In this document: positions 24,365 through 37,410 of the stretch, piece after piece | Layout of the letters: the number at the start of each line of letters is the position of its first letter | Position numbering within the stretch: position 1 is the first letter of the stretch | NCBI GenBank assembly: GCA_013398955.1 | Contig: VWPU01010344.1 | Coordinates: forward strand, 1-64,000 | Source of the DNA: Callaeas wilsoni | Taxonomy: Eukaryota > Chordata > Aves > Passeriformes > Callaeidae | Length of the DNA: 64,000 nucleotides | Direction of reading: 5' to 3' | Position numbers and translations under genes: made by a program | The notes under the pieces: generated by a model | The model's input: only the letters and a program-made list of their open reading frames with translations | Databases searched by the model: none | Told to the model about the DNA's origin: nothing

Positions 24365-27130
24365 ACAGGCAGACACAGTTGAAAGAACCCAAAAATCAGG
24401 TAATGGCCTAATAACTATTATGCTATGAAGACTATACTGGAGGTGGAGGTTTTATCAACTGCTGTCATACATTTTTGCAGGTCTAAATAACTGGGCTAAT
24501 AATTATTTAGAAGGTCAAGCCATTTCCTACAGCGCAGCAAGTGAATAACCATCCAGGTCAGATGCAGACTCCAGACCCACTCTTTTACATGTCAGCAGAA
24601 ACAGCACTGTCCCTCGTTTATAAACTCCAGGAGCTTCCTAACAACTGGAACTAAAACCAGCACCGTTTTTACTTCCTGGGTTTAGAATTCCTTTTCAGTC
24701 CACCACTTTCTTCTTTCACTTTCAGAGACTTAAAGTTAATAAATGACACTCATGGCTCCCAAGCATAACTCCCAAGATAAAGGTGCCACACTACATCCAC
24801 AACCACTGACAAGCAAAGAATGACAAGGTCCAAGCAGCATTTGGAAAAGGATGACCACATGAAGTAGGAGGAGAAAAAAAAGGAGCAGCAATTTTTCTAA
24901 CGTTTATCTGGCCAACACTATTTCACTCCAGCAAACACCCATTCCTGAAGGAGAAATGTGCTTGGCTTTTGCTTCCTAGCAGCCTGTGCGATCTGAAATG
25001 GGACATGTGCTCTCAACACAGCTGCAGAAGGGCTGCTCAGCATCATAAGGCAGCAGTGCTTGACCAACACAAGTGAGCTAAGGGGAGCTGCACAGTCTCC
25101 AAACCAGGAAAGACTAAGAACACAAGAAGATCCACAAGGGCTGCACAAGTAGGTAGCTGCTTGACAGTTAAGTTTCAGCAACAACACAAAAACAATTTAA
25201 ATGAGATTCGTGGCAGTCCCACACACTATACGAGAAGAGCTGAGCACCCCAGTCACCAGTGGTGATGGTTTGGCTACACTGATGTTCCCAGCGAAAATTA
25301 AGAGCAAGAGTAAGAACATCCAAGACAAAGAGATGGCCCCAGGAGCAGGGGGCACTGATAGGTGGGACTCAAAAGACAGCACCATGAGTTGCACTGTCCC
25401 CAGCTCCTGCTGGATGTCAGCAAGAGCATGGCCTCCTTGTTTGTGGGACTGCAGAGAGTAATCACTATATTGAACTGCATGTTTTATTCATTCGGTATCC
25501 AACAGCAATGACTTAAAGGTCCACAGGCATGCTTCCAGGATCCATATTACACCAACTAAGTGTTGGCTCCAACATTCATGAGTTCTGAGAACAAAAGCAT
25601 GTACATCTGCTACAGATTTCATTACCAGTTTTTTTCCCAAACCTTGTGCAGTCTTCTTTCCCAGGCAGTGCAGATTGAGAAGGAGGAAGATCTTGAAGCC
25701 TTCCCTTTAACTGCTAGACCTTATACACTCAGACACTTCCCCAGCTGAAACAGCATCTTCTTCATTTGGCCCCTCTAGAAAGCAGCTTCCAAAGACAACC
25801 AAGATCAAAGAGTACTGTAAAAACTCAGACTGGTATCACAAATTACTGCCAATGCTTCTCAGAAGCTAGGAATACTCCCAGATTTTCTTCCCTCTGATTC
25901 CCAAAACAAATCCACAGAAAAGCATCCAGGACTTTTGAGACATCAGGTTGATGTTAAACTGCCTGCCACTCCTGGAAACACCTTTGCCTGCAGTCTCCCA
26001 GTTACTCCATCAGTAATGAAGTGAGTCTAATCGCTCTGCCATGACTCGTTGAGCTGATAGGCTGCATTAGCTGGAAAGTACTGAAAGCAGCTGTTTATTT
26101 TAGTGCTATTTGAGGTTGTTAAGTAGCTACACCACTAAATCATCTGGGAGGGAAAAAAAAAAATAGTCAGCTCAGAGCGGGAAGCATTAGTACATGAATG
26201 CCCTTTTCCTTTTTCTTCTGCTTCCTGCCATTAAAGGAACACAAAGTTCATCTTTGGCTGAGCCTCATGGGACATACTGATATGATTTCACAATATGCAG
26301 AACGCTGTCAATTATGCTGGCTGGTTAGATACAGGATAGGACAAAAATATCTGTATTTCCTTATTAGCCCCCCCAAAAAAGTCAGCAATATCAAGGGAAA
26401 ACATGCAATCACTCTCCTCACCACCAATCAAACTCCCAAAATAAAATTCCTCCAATGCCAGAATCTTGTTGAATTCTAGGTTCAAGCAAAAAAGGTACAT
26501 GCTGTCTTTGAAGTGGCATTTCTGTAACTGACAAAAGCTTTTAAAGATGATACCACATCTGCTCATTTTAAAATACGTTTTTCTGTATAATAACAAGTGT
26601 GCAAAAGTTCATCATTTAGGGGAAAAAATCCGTTGTATAGAATAAAAATCTTACACTATGTACAACACTAAATTGATAGGTGTGTATTCATTAAAAGCAA
26701 AAGAGCTTCCCAGGAGGATGCCTACATGGAAGACAGGGGAAGGAGTGGAAGAGTTGTAATGCTGCACTGTTTGTTTGAAGTTTCTGAAAACAATCACCCT
26801 GTAGATGGGTTTCATCAATAGCAGGCATAAATTCTGACCTCAAAAAGGACAAAGTGTTTTTAAATATATCATTACATATATAAATAAACAATACCGAGTA
26901 CACATCCTTCTATTTATACACACACATCCCTTCTGCTGAATATAAACATACCCTGTAGATGCTTTCATTATTAAAACTGTGTTGCTTATCACTGAAACAG
27001 GACCTGATCTTTGCAAACCTTGTTCTAAGTCAATTCAAGAGAAAGTTTCCAGCCAGCAAAAGTGAAATCCTAGTTACTGTTCTTATTTAAAGGTCAACAC
27101 ATTTCACAGGTAACTCAACCACAGAGTCCT

Positions 27131-27156
27131 CCTTTTTTTTTCCTTTTTTTTTTTTT
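27131..27156. repeat. T-rich homopolymer tract
   Basis: Two T runs joined by CC. On the minus strand this is a poly(A)-like tract, but no AATAAA precedes it on that strand, so nothing suggests a retrocopy. Confidence 0.85.
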
Positions 27157-27975
27157 AACTAAAATTACAGGGAAGGAACATCTTAGAGAGGGCATGGCTG
27201 TGTGTGCTTTTTCTTTCATGGAGTTCTATAATGCAATAAGCTACACAAAGAACAAACTAGCTTCCAATGTTATTGTTTGATTTTCCACTTAAGAACATAC
27301 TCTCAGAGCCGTGGTATATCTTATTACATATAAGGCTTTTGGATGCAGTCTGGAAATCTGGAACAGACTTCCTGACCACATGCAGTTACTCAAGTCCTTG
27401 CAATTATTTTACCCCCCAGAACATTCACATGGGGAAATAGGGAAGAGAGGATGTTTAAACATAGCTGTTACAGCTAAATTAAGGTTTGATACTTAGTAGT
27501 TTTCAACCTAAAATCCTCTTTCCCATTTCAGTGTATTATAGTATTTTCCATAATATCCTGTCATAATTGGGCTGCTTCTTGTTTGTATTAAGTTGCTGGG
27601 AACTTTGCCACTGGGATCAGGAGTCAGATGTAATGCTGCAAAATTCTAAGTGGTGGTTTCCAGACAGAGGTCATTTCCAATCAATCCAAAAAGAGATTTT
27701 AAGATTTTTAGAGTGTTTGGGCAAATTGTTACTGGAATCAGTGAGCCAGTCACAAGTAGGATCGACACAAAAGCATTTGAATAAGTCATCCCTCCACGTT
27801 AATGTATCTGCATGTTTTATTTATAATATTGTCTCTCATGTAAATATTGAAATACTGGCAGATAAATATAAGAACAAGCAGGCCAAATACTCTCTTGCAA
27901 GGTGCTAAACCACAAAACAACTTTGTGACAGGATTCTGATTTGTTACAAATTTTCTTTTCTGGGGAAAATTTATA

Positions 27976-27991
27976 ATCATCATCATCATCA
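27976..27991. repeat. (ATC)n microsatellite
   Basis: Five ATC units, followed by a degenerate continuation (ACTCTCATCACCATCAG). It is a short trinucleotide repeat. Confidence 0.85.
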
Positions 27992-28310
27992 CTCTCATCA
28001 CCATCAGAAGCTTTGAAGGACTGATAATAAAATATGTAGATTCATCTCCACTGAGAAATCAATTTTGCCAAACATTTTGATGTATTTGATAGATGAGGCA
28101 TAGCAGCACAGACCAACCCAGCTGCAGCTTCTCAGATCATAAACACTGACTTTCCAAAACAAGCCCTGATAAATCTGTCCACTTACTACAAAACTACATG
28201 AAAAGAGAAGTGGTTCAAAGACCAGAAATAGTCACAGCATGGCCTTCATGTTCATTCAAGTTCTGTTCCCATCCCTCTGCAATCTGAAGCAGGAGGCAAC
28301 CAATTTCAGG

Positions 28311-28537
28311 TCATAAAATCACTGAACGTTCTGAGTTGGAAGGGACCCACAAGAATCATCAAGTCCAACTCCTGGACCTGCACAGGAGTCACACCATGTG
28401 CCTGAGAGCGTTGTCCAAACTGCTTTTGAGCTCTGGCAGGCTTGAAGCTATGACCACTTCCCTGGAGAGCCTGTTCTAGTGTCCAATCCCCCTCTGGGTG
28501 AAGAGCCTTTTCCCTAATATTCAACCTAAACCTCCAC
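28311..28537 (-). mobile_element. CR1 LINE 3'-end fragment
   Basis: The left edge (TCATAAAATCACTGAACG) is a mutated version of the CR1 terminal repeat. It is followed by GAGTTGGAAGGGACCCAC, ATCATCAAGTCCAACTCC, CACCATGTGCCTGAGAGC, GACCACTTCCCTGG and TTCAACCTAAACCTCC, in the order expected for a CR1 3' untranslated end read right to left. It is 5'-truncated at about 28537, where a short A-rich sequence begins. No coding part is present. Confidence 0.92.
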
Positions 28538-31500
28538 AGAGACAAAAAAAAACAAAAGAAAGAGTCTGTATTCACAGTTACCCTAGTTTGCTGAAACACT
28601 CAAGCCTAAATCCCACTGTCTTTGACAGAATTTGGCACAGCTTAACCAGTTTGCTGAATATTCGAACCTTGTAAACTGGGACAGACTCCAATTGCACTTG
28701 GGATTTTTTTTTTTTAACGTGGTGTGTTTCCATGTAAAAATTTCTCAAGAAGATTTAAGAGACACCACAGAACAAGAGGCAAGAAGAACTATTTTAGTTT
28801 GCTCTGTAAATTTGCTTTTAAAATTTAAACAGTCCTGGGCACTATAGTACACATTTTTTTTAAACATATAGCTTTATTTATATTGCAAATACGTCAGAGA
28901 ATGAGAAGAACTCCACCTGAGCTGGGGCACAGGAGGCTGAAACCTGATCCCAGCACCGCCAGAGAACTGTCATTTTCCCTCCAGCTCTACCATCCACTCT
29001 GTTGATTTTTAATTAATCTTCTGTAGCATGTTTGAAGTAGATTTCAATCCCATCCACTCTGCCAAAGGCAGATCCAGGACTGTCCCTCAGAGTGCACAGG
29101 GGAAGCGGCAGCCCCTGCTCCTCTGACAAGTCCGTGCCTGCATCCATGGAGCCGCACGCTCTCCTTGCTCCCCAGGCTGGGTACCTGGAGGGAAACTCTC
29201 CTGCTCCAAGTCTGCCTTTCTGCTTTGGATTTTCTGTTACTCGTCTGTGCAATGGGGTCAGTCAGAGACAGGCCTGACTACAGCATTCTCCACTTTTCCT
29301 GAGGCAGCATCATTAGCCAGAACGTTAAAACATTAAAACAAAACCAAAATCTACAAGAAGTCTCCTGTAAAACATTTCCAAAAGATTATTAAAATCCTCA
29401 GTTTAGGAATTATGTTTCTTTTCCTTACATCACATAGGTTAAATACTTGTTAGTATACTATAGCATCTGAAACATTTACCCTAACCACTGAATATCTAAA
29501 TGTTTAATAGCGGAATCGGAAAAGCACAAAAATCAAAACAACTTCTGAGGTGCCCGGAGGCCATTTGGGACCAGACTTCCAAGTATTCACAGAGCTACAT
29601 TAAGGTCAGGTGTCACAACAAACACTCAACATTTAGCAACCTTCAGTAACTGTGAGGGTGAACTTCCCTTTCAAAAGAAGAGTGAATCATCCTCTTCAAC
29701 ACAGGCTAGTTTTGAAATATAATTTTGAAATATATTAATACAAGGTAGAACAATTTTTATTTATTATTCCAAATGTAATACACAGATATTCAAGAAAGGC
29801 TTTTCTAAAATAGCTGCACATCCTAGGTATATCCTAGGTAAAGAATCTACATCCACATGGGTACAATCAGTCACAGGAATCCTGTGATTGCCGTGTGCAG
29901 CACCGCTCCTGTGCATGCACAATTCTGTGCAAGATAATAACTTCTTCCCAGCACTAACAGAAAGAATATAGCAATATAAACCATGTTTCAGGACTGAGGA
30001 ATGGTATTCCTTATCCAATCAAAAATGACATTTCATATTTACCCTTTAGCCTGCATGTGATTGCTGTGACACCACTGCATCTTGGCTTGCTAGCCTGCAT
30101 CATGCCAGGACTCACTCAAGTGAGCAGGCCACTACCAGCTCCAGAATTAAGATGTGTTAGAGCCGGCCAGAGGAACACAAGCCCAAAAAACTTGCCATTT
30201 GTCAGGGACCTTGCCTCTGGAGATCCTTAGCAGAACTTGGCTGCTTTGACACAGCCAGGACCTGAGGAAGCATATCCTACAGGATTCTCCTAGAGAGACC
30301 TAGATGTACAAAATTCTACAAGACAGAGACGTAAAAAATAAAGATAAGGTCGTTTCTGGCCCTCTGTTTCAGCATGAGCCAGTGCAGGTTCCATTCCCGT
30401 TGCTGGTCATTAGCCCAAAGTCCTATGGCAATTACGAAGCAGCGTTTATGTTACAGTTTGGAAGCTTCTGCGCTCTCCTGCACACATCCCGAAAGCAGAG
30501 AAGAGGGGACAGAGCTACCACTGAGGCTGAGAGCAGTTTCAGAAGCCGATCTGTTGAGCAGCAACACAAGGAGGACAAGCCCACAAAGAAAACACTGCTT
30601 CTCAGGACATGTCGCAGATGGAAAGAAAACATGCAGTGTATTGTACCTCAGGTGAGCTTTTCTAACATCACAACTCTAATGCTCTTTTTCAAATCACTGA
30701 GAGCCATCAAGGGCAAGGAGAGAACTGATCCTTAGAGAGGAGATACAGCCTACCCCAGTTTATCTAAATGGGATGCAAGGGATGATCAAAATTTATAAAA
30801 ACATAATGCAAAGACCAAGCATAACTTTTCATGTGACTGCTCTTCACAATACAAAATATCTTCAGCATGTAAACATGTGCACAAACATAGAAAAATAATT
30901 TTAATTAATTTAGCATCTATGTGCATGATTTTAAAGAATCCATTTTAATATCATCTGATTCTGTAATTTTATTCTTAGTATGCTTTTTAATTCTTGTACT
31001 TATATTCCATTAACTACTTCCATCTGCTCTGTGGCTGAACTACCAGCATCTTCGGGAAGGTGGGCTTTTTCTGATTACCTTGATTTATTTTTTCCTCGTA
31101 CACAGGGATGAATTGGTCTTTATAGCTGTTGTCTGCCAACACCTCTTGAAATTCAGCCAAGCAGCCAGACAGAGCTTTTTTTAAACCCTAGTTGTTCATC
31201 TCACCAAATGGTTACAGCAGCTCCTGTATTGCTTCAAATACGCTCCAATTTTCAAGTAACCCTGGAAAACAAGACACCTACAGTGTCATTACCACACTAT
31301 CACTAAGCTATTCTTTTTAGCTATAAAATAGCATAGAGAGCATTTTGGAGTACAGGTGCCCACCAGAAATGCAACTAGAAAGCATTTTACACAAATCAAG
31401 TGAGCAGAAAGTGAGCAACCCACTGAAACAAACTTATATTTATATATGAAAGCTTTTTGCTTCCATAAATCAGTAGAATTTCAAAATAATTTATAATTTC

Positions 31501-34500
31501 AATGCAAATTGAAGAAACTGTTTACATATTTTTCTCTTCTTGTAATACATATTTTAATTAAAGACAGATATATATGCCTGTCGAGAGAGGGAAAACAGTA
31601 TGTGTGTATATATGTATATATATATCTACACTATCCTCAAGTATACAATTACCTGCTGCCTTTTATAACTTGCCAGCTTTGAGATTATACTAGTGAAAAA
31701 TTCTATTAAGCATTCATTGCCGTTGCTTTCTTGCTAGTTTTGCTTACCGGACCGATACAACATTTAAGGAAAAACTCTCCAGTTTTTTGGGCTGCTTCAT
31801 ACTCAGTGGAGACTTTTGAATGGGATGATTCACCTTGGTAAACGGCTGGCACAGCTGAGACACACTAGCTTGACAGAGCTCATAATATATGGAACCAATC
31901 CCTCCTGTCTTACCAGCACACAGCATCACAGTTTTATTTTAGCTACCAAAATACATGTTTTTCTCTCTCTGTCAGCTGTACTCACAACTAAAAGTACAGA
32001 ACAATAAAGTCAATACTAAAACTGTAGCCAGCATCCTACTTTGGTTCTGCAAGCTTTGAGAGTTATCATTTCAATTTACTAAATTTAATACATCTCTGGA
32101 GTTTCCCTACTGGCTTCCCGAAAAGATTATCCTTGCTCATGTTTCATTTCTGGACATAAAATAGTCACACAAGAAAAACTAATAATAATAAAGTCAAGAA
32201 ACACTGAATGCTTTTCTGCTGAGAAACATGCAGTGAGGACATGATGGATGGATTAAAACTGAATTCCCCAGCCTGAAAGTCAAGGCTTGGCTCAATTGTC
32301 CCAAGTCATCATACAGACAACTGTGGGACTTCACATAATTCATTAGGAAGTTGACTCTGTTGCTTGGATAGGTTTAAATTAATTAGACCAAGGCCAAACT
32401 CTCTTCTTACTCACAATGAAGAAAATGAAGGATGATTTCACTTCACGTAGACACTGTAACTAACACTAAACACAAAACTTTCACATTTAAAGAAGAGCGT
32501 CTGTAGCTGAATGAGGCACATTAAGTGATCACCGTAACTATGTACGCCAGCAAATACAGATGAGGTGACCAAGTGTTTCTGGTGACAGAATACCACGTTC
32601 TTTGCTCACACAAGGCACTGAATGAATTAAATAGACTTGATTATCCAATACAGAAACAAAAATAGAGCAGGAAAATGTTCTTTGGCTCTTTCAAAGCTAT
32701 CTCAACAGATTGAACTACTCATCTTCAGCCCAAGATTACTGCTGTGAAAATAGAAATACATAGAAATTCCACCTCTTCTTCAAAATATCATCCTAGTGCA
32801 CAGTGCAGACAAATGAACAAACTGTGCTAAGGACATCGTATCCATTTTCCCAAAGTGTTTTTCTATTTTCAAGTAACGAAGTGCTCTCCACAAAAATATG
32901 CCGTCTATAAAGCAGTAAGTCTTCTTGCCACAAGTTGCCAGAACTGGTAACAGGCACAGAAAGTGCAAACTTTCAGACAAAGAAGAACAAGGAGCAAGAT
33001 ACCGCCGTGACTATGTGTGAGGGTACCTACCCACCACACCCATCAGATGTCTACACTGATAATTAGGAGGAGCATCATTAACATGGGCTAAGGCTTAGGG
33101 CACCCCATGGAAACCTGACAAGTCCAGCCTGCTTAGCAGCACCAGGAAAGGCTGACTGGGGTATACAACAGCCTGCCCTGGGAAAGCACATCAGCAGGGT
33201 GGCGGCAGGAGCGAGCATCAAGATGCCCTTGCGGAGGGTGGGAAGTTTTCCAGCCTTATCCCGGCAGAGCTGCCCTAAAACAGCTCCCCACGACGGCTGT
33301 GGCCACAGAACAGGAGGCTGCAGAGGGCAGCACTGCCATGCACTTGGCCTGCATTACCCATTCCAGTACAGCACAGGCAATAAAAATGAAACATTAACTT
33401 TATTAACTTCATGGCTGCATGGATCATAACATTTCCTTGATTTTAAGGTCTCCCTGAAAACCAGTGGACTCTTAATGGTATCAGACTTTGTTCACGCTCA
33501 CTGAACCAAAACTGGCCCTTCATGATAAAAGCTGGGACAACACTCCTTTCAATCCTGCCTATAAGCCTCATTATGAGACTTTCAGGAGCAACATTTTTTG
33601 CAAGGCTACATGAAGGCTTTGGTCTCTCAGACTAGGGTGGTTTGCGAAGGGTAGCTGGGGTGTGGAGTAAGCAGGACAGGACTGGCATTGACAACCCTCA
33701 GAGAACACAGTGAGGGCAAAAACTCAGCTAGCTCTAAGGCAGGAAGATGTAGGAGAGGGGAAGCAAAGATTCATCAGGGATGAAAAGGGGATTGCAATTC
33801 TTTCCCTTAGCAAGACAAAGAGAGAACTGGAAAAAGTACAGGAACAGCCAAAGGCCTGGCAACAATACCACTGCCTGCTGCCCCAGGATACAAAACCTGA
33901 AGGAAACTGGAAGCAGCAGCAAACAAGGATGCTCTCAGCTAATCTGCTGGCACCGTGTCAGGGCACAGCTCACTCTGTTTACAAGGCCCTTACATTTGAG
34001 AGGTCTTTATGTACTATTTCATCATCCACCTCAGTAGAAATACTCAATGAATTTAGAGAAGCTGATCTGTGAGTGTCGAGATTAATTTTAAGCATAGAGA
34101 AACTACTCAGCAGGTCTGTTTAGTAGGAGAGGGATTCTCTGTCACACTGCAGAACAAAACACTGCTGTGCAGCACAGAGAGGTCATGCATCACTACCTCA
34201 GATACAGAAAAAATCCAGCTTGGATTTAAACCTCGTTTTGTGTAAGAGCTGGCCAAGATTAATCACTTAAGTACATAAATTAGTGAAGTGATCACTTAAA
34301 GAACTGCCACACACTTCACATTATATTATCTCCCCATCATTTCACAAAAAGAAATTTTCACATTACTGTTAGAGAGATCATAAGTTCTGCTGATCAGCAG
34401 GGCTAACTCTGAATTGTATGAATTGTATGTTTTAGGATATAATAACAGTGCTGATATTAAAACAAAAAATAATTTTAAAAAAATCAAGAAATAGTTATGG

Positions 34501-36534
34501 TGACCAATTACAATTTTAAGGTCATGTTCACATAACTCAGTAGCATTACACTTGTCTCAAATTCACTCGTAAAAAAAAAAACCACAGAACACCTTAGGAA
34601 AAGTATTGTGCATTACTGCCTGCATTTCAGGAATGAGGACTCAACCATGGGCCAGCATGGTTTGAGGGGGTGTCATGCATGTCACGGAATTAAAAGAGAG
34701 TTGATGCATTAAAAAACAGCTGCAGATCCAACAGTATTTAATGGTACTCTGAGAATGTAAACCTCAGTTATCCCAGCTCCGGTGCTGACACTCTGCCAAA
34801 CCTATCTGAACTGTGGTTTTATCACTGAAGTGTGTAGGAGTCCCACGAGATCAAAAGCTCTTTCAAGTGGGATATGACTTTCACGTTTTTCTTCTCCCAC
34901 CACCTGCACGTGTGGACAAAGCTGTACTCCAAACAAAATAATATACACACCTACACCTATTACAGCACCTTCTTTAAGAGAGCCCACTTCTCTGCAAATC
35001 TATGTGGCTTTAAAAAGTCTGTCATACAAAAAGCCTTTGGGGATTCTTTAAATAGGTTTTAGCACACTGGAGTCTAATTCACCTTTGACAAGGCTTTTAA
35101 ATGAGAATCACAAATATGCACTAGGAGTTAAGACAGCAATTACAGCATTTTCAATACAGGCAGGTTGGGTATCACAGAAGTTCACAAGGATTAGTAATAT
35201 GGAACCACAATAAATGGATTTGCAATCATTTGTGGCAAAATACTACTCTTCAGTCCATAGAGATTACCTCTAGAGATATACAGAAAGGACAAACCTCTCT
35301 GAAGGAAACACATGCTTGTCCATGGGCCCAACTGCTGTCAATGACAACTTTCCGAAGTAGAATGACGGGCTCTTGCCACTTTCCAGGAAGAACTACTGAC
35401 TGATAAAATTGGGTATTCAATGTATGGTGCACCATCTTCCATATTCACAATACATTTTTATTTTTATTTTAATTAAAGGAGAATTATTTAAGACATACCT
35501 CAATGCCTCACAAGGCAGCACAGATACAAAAAAAAGATGAGAAATGTTTACATTTCAGTATCCAGAAAACTAAGTATTTGACAGGTAATCCATTTCTTGA
35601 ATTGCATTATAGTTGAACATATACGTTCTTTATTACTTTCAAGCTACATTCACACTTTAATAATATCTCAAAAACTGTAAGGTAATTATGCATATGATTC
35701 CAGGAAAGCAAAATTACAGTTATCTGAACGGTGCCAAAACATATCCGTAACTATTCCCATTCCCCATCGTTCTGTACCACGTGCAGCAGTGAAAGAAGGA
35801 GAGACAGCAAGGAGAGATTCACTTCATCTAACACCTGTAGCTCATCACCACCTGCAGTGTATCTGGCAATACATGTCAGAAAGAAAAATAGATGTCCAAT
35901 AAACACAAGGGGGAAAGTTTTGGACGAGCTAAAAATGGCAATGACTTCAGATATCCATCACTGACAAAACTATGACCCTTCTATCAGCATCATGCAAACC
36001 GGAACAGATGGAAGCTAAACGTGCTTTTACCCATCCCAGGCCCATAATGAACTGCAGGCTGCCCTCCCTGCTGGAACTCTCGCGCCGTTCGTAGAGCTGC
36101 TCCTCTGCAATATTGCAAACGGAAAGACAGCGTGGGCATGCACATGTGCCTTGCAGGAACAGATTTTCTACTGGGGCTGTTCTTTAGCCCTTACCATAGC
36201 TTGACTCTCAGCTGATAAGGAAATAACAAGGGTATGGCACAAATTATTTCATGTTCCTCTGATGTAAACACTCCTCCTTTATATACCTTTTTAGTAGCCC
36301 ACTGCTTAATTCCATTATTTGTTCTCCTTAGCTCCAGCCATTATTATATCTTGTACCTTGATTTTACTGTTTGGCTTGCCTGCTGATAAAAGTACACTCT
36401 CCTACCTCGGTGCCATTTTATTCTCATTGCTGAGATGTTAGTATTTTGTTCTCTGAGCAAAGATATATCTGGTGGTTCAGGCAGTTCATTTGAAGTTTTC
36501 CTTAAGCCTCTGCTTTCTCCTCTGTCCCTGAAAA
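28538..36534. other. Non-coding single-copy sequence, about 8 kb
   Basis: No gene was recognised. A 143-codon frame at 30304-30735 (+) overlaps open frames on the same and opposite strands and has no motif, so I treat it as chance. Small local duplications occur at 29821-29840 (TCCTAGGTA twice, 11-bp period) and 34411-34428 (GAATTGTAT twice in tandem). A TA/TG-rich run lies at 31599-31625. Scattered CpG occurs at 33200-33295 and 36082-36092 (CGCGCCGTTCG) without forming an island. Confidence 0.5.
31599..31625. repeat. TG/TA alternating repeat
   Basis: A stretch of alternating purine and pyrimidine made of TG and TA steps, low in complexity and easily melted. Confidence 0.85.
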
Positions 36535-37410
36535 ATGAGGTGCACACCTAGTAAGTCACAACACAAACTGAAAGGCATGAAGCTGCAAGGTGTCATGTCC
36601 TTCCGAAGCAAACTAGCCCTTGGTGTACCTAATCTAGTTTGGGGATGTTTATCCAAGTTCAGCAAGGTCTCCACAGAGCCAGCTCGTTCTCTCATCAGCT
36701 GGCATAAGCCTCCTGTTATTACCACTCTAACATTAAGAGCTTCAATGGTATTATGGTTCCTGACAGGCACATTATCCCATAACCACCGTTTGGGAGCCCC
36801 ATGCTGGTCACACTCACTGCTGCTGCAGCCTGTCCTTCCGTGGCAGAATGAAAGAGGCCCATGGTGCCCGAGGCACCCTGTCCCTCTCCCCCAGTACTTT
36901 TACCACTGTGGCATGCAACACACAGACACGTTTGCCCTTTTCCCACCACATCCCTCCCGCTCCTATCTCTTGCCAAAGGCAGCATCCCAGCAGGCACGCT
37001 GCCAGCTCCTTCCGCCAAGGTTGGGGACAATGATGTGCTCTGTGCCCCCACAGCCACCGTGCCAAATGGTGGCATATGGCACCTTCCCCCAGATCCTGTG
37101 TCTGCAGCACTGCCCTTGGCAAGCCGCAAAAATCACCCTTCCCTGGGTGTTCTCCTCCTCCGCGCTGGCACGCAACGGAGCGGCTGACACGGCTGTCACA
37201 TTTTCCGCTGTCACCCTGAAAGAAGCCCTTTGCAGAGCAGATCCGTCAGCGCACGGACAAAGGGCAGGCTGCTCCCGACACGCGCCGCCTGGAAGGCACA
37301 CCATAGAGTGGGAATGTTGGCTGCTGGGTATGGCTCGCTTCAACCCAGAGCAAGCAGTTCTACTCCTCGCACAGCAGAGAATGTCCAATCTGCAGCAGGA
37401 ATCAACGTAA
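36535..37410 (+). other. Candidate 291-codon ORF in a GC-rich, stop-poor block
   Basis: An ATG (context GAAAAATGAGG, A at -3) opens 291 codons ending at a TAA. This is about twice the length of any other frame in the window. The predicted product is rich in Pro, Trp, Leu, His and Cys, has no signal peptide, clear membrane segment or repeat, and matches no family I know. Opposite-strand frames of 136 codons (37129-36719) and 151 codons (37418-36963) overlap it, so low stop density from GC richness explains much of the openness. No clear acceptor or donor bounds it. It could be an orphan ORF, a long exon of an unrecognised non-coding RNA, or a decayed element. Confidence 0.2.
37161..37287. promoter_or_regulatory. 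Short CpG cluster, possible internal promoter or enhancer
   Basis: I count 14 CpG in 127 bases, far above the surrounding AT-rich DNA where CpG is scarce. It is too short for a standard CpG island but of the kind seen at alternative promoters and some active enhancers. It overlaps the 3' half of the long open frame, so the openness of that frame and the CpG density may share one cause. Confidence 0.35.

Larger units (their letters stand above)
19986..28310. other. Non-coding single-copy sequence, about 8.3 kb
   Basis: No gene was recognised. Contents noted are a duplicated AT-rich motif at 23658-23745, the second copy of the 21-bp repeat at 24344-24364, a T-rich run at 27131-27156 and an ATC repeat at 27976-27991. 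The 23640-23860 stretch is strongly AT-rich, with several TTAATAA cores and two TAAAAGCTTTT-like blocks. All frames are under 115 codons and none has a recognisable motif. Confidence 0.5.

Noticed and set aside
30304..30735. 143-codon frame on the plus strand
   Set aside because: Overlapping frames on both strands are open as well, no domain is recognisable, and the length is within chance for a moderately GC-rich stretch.
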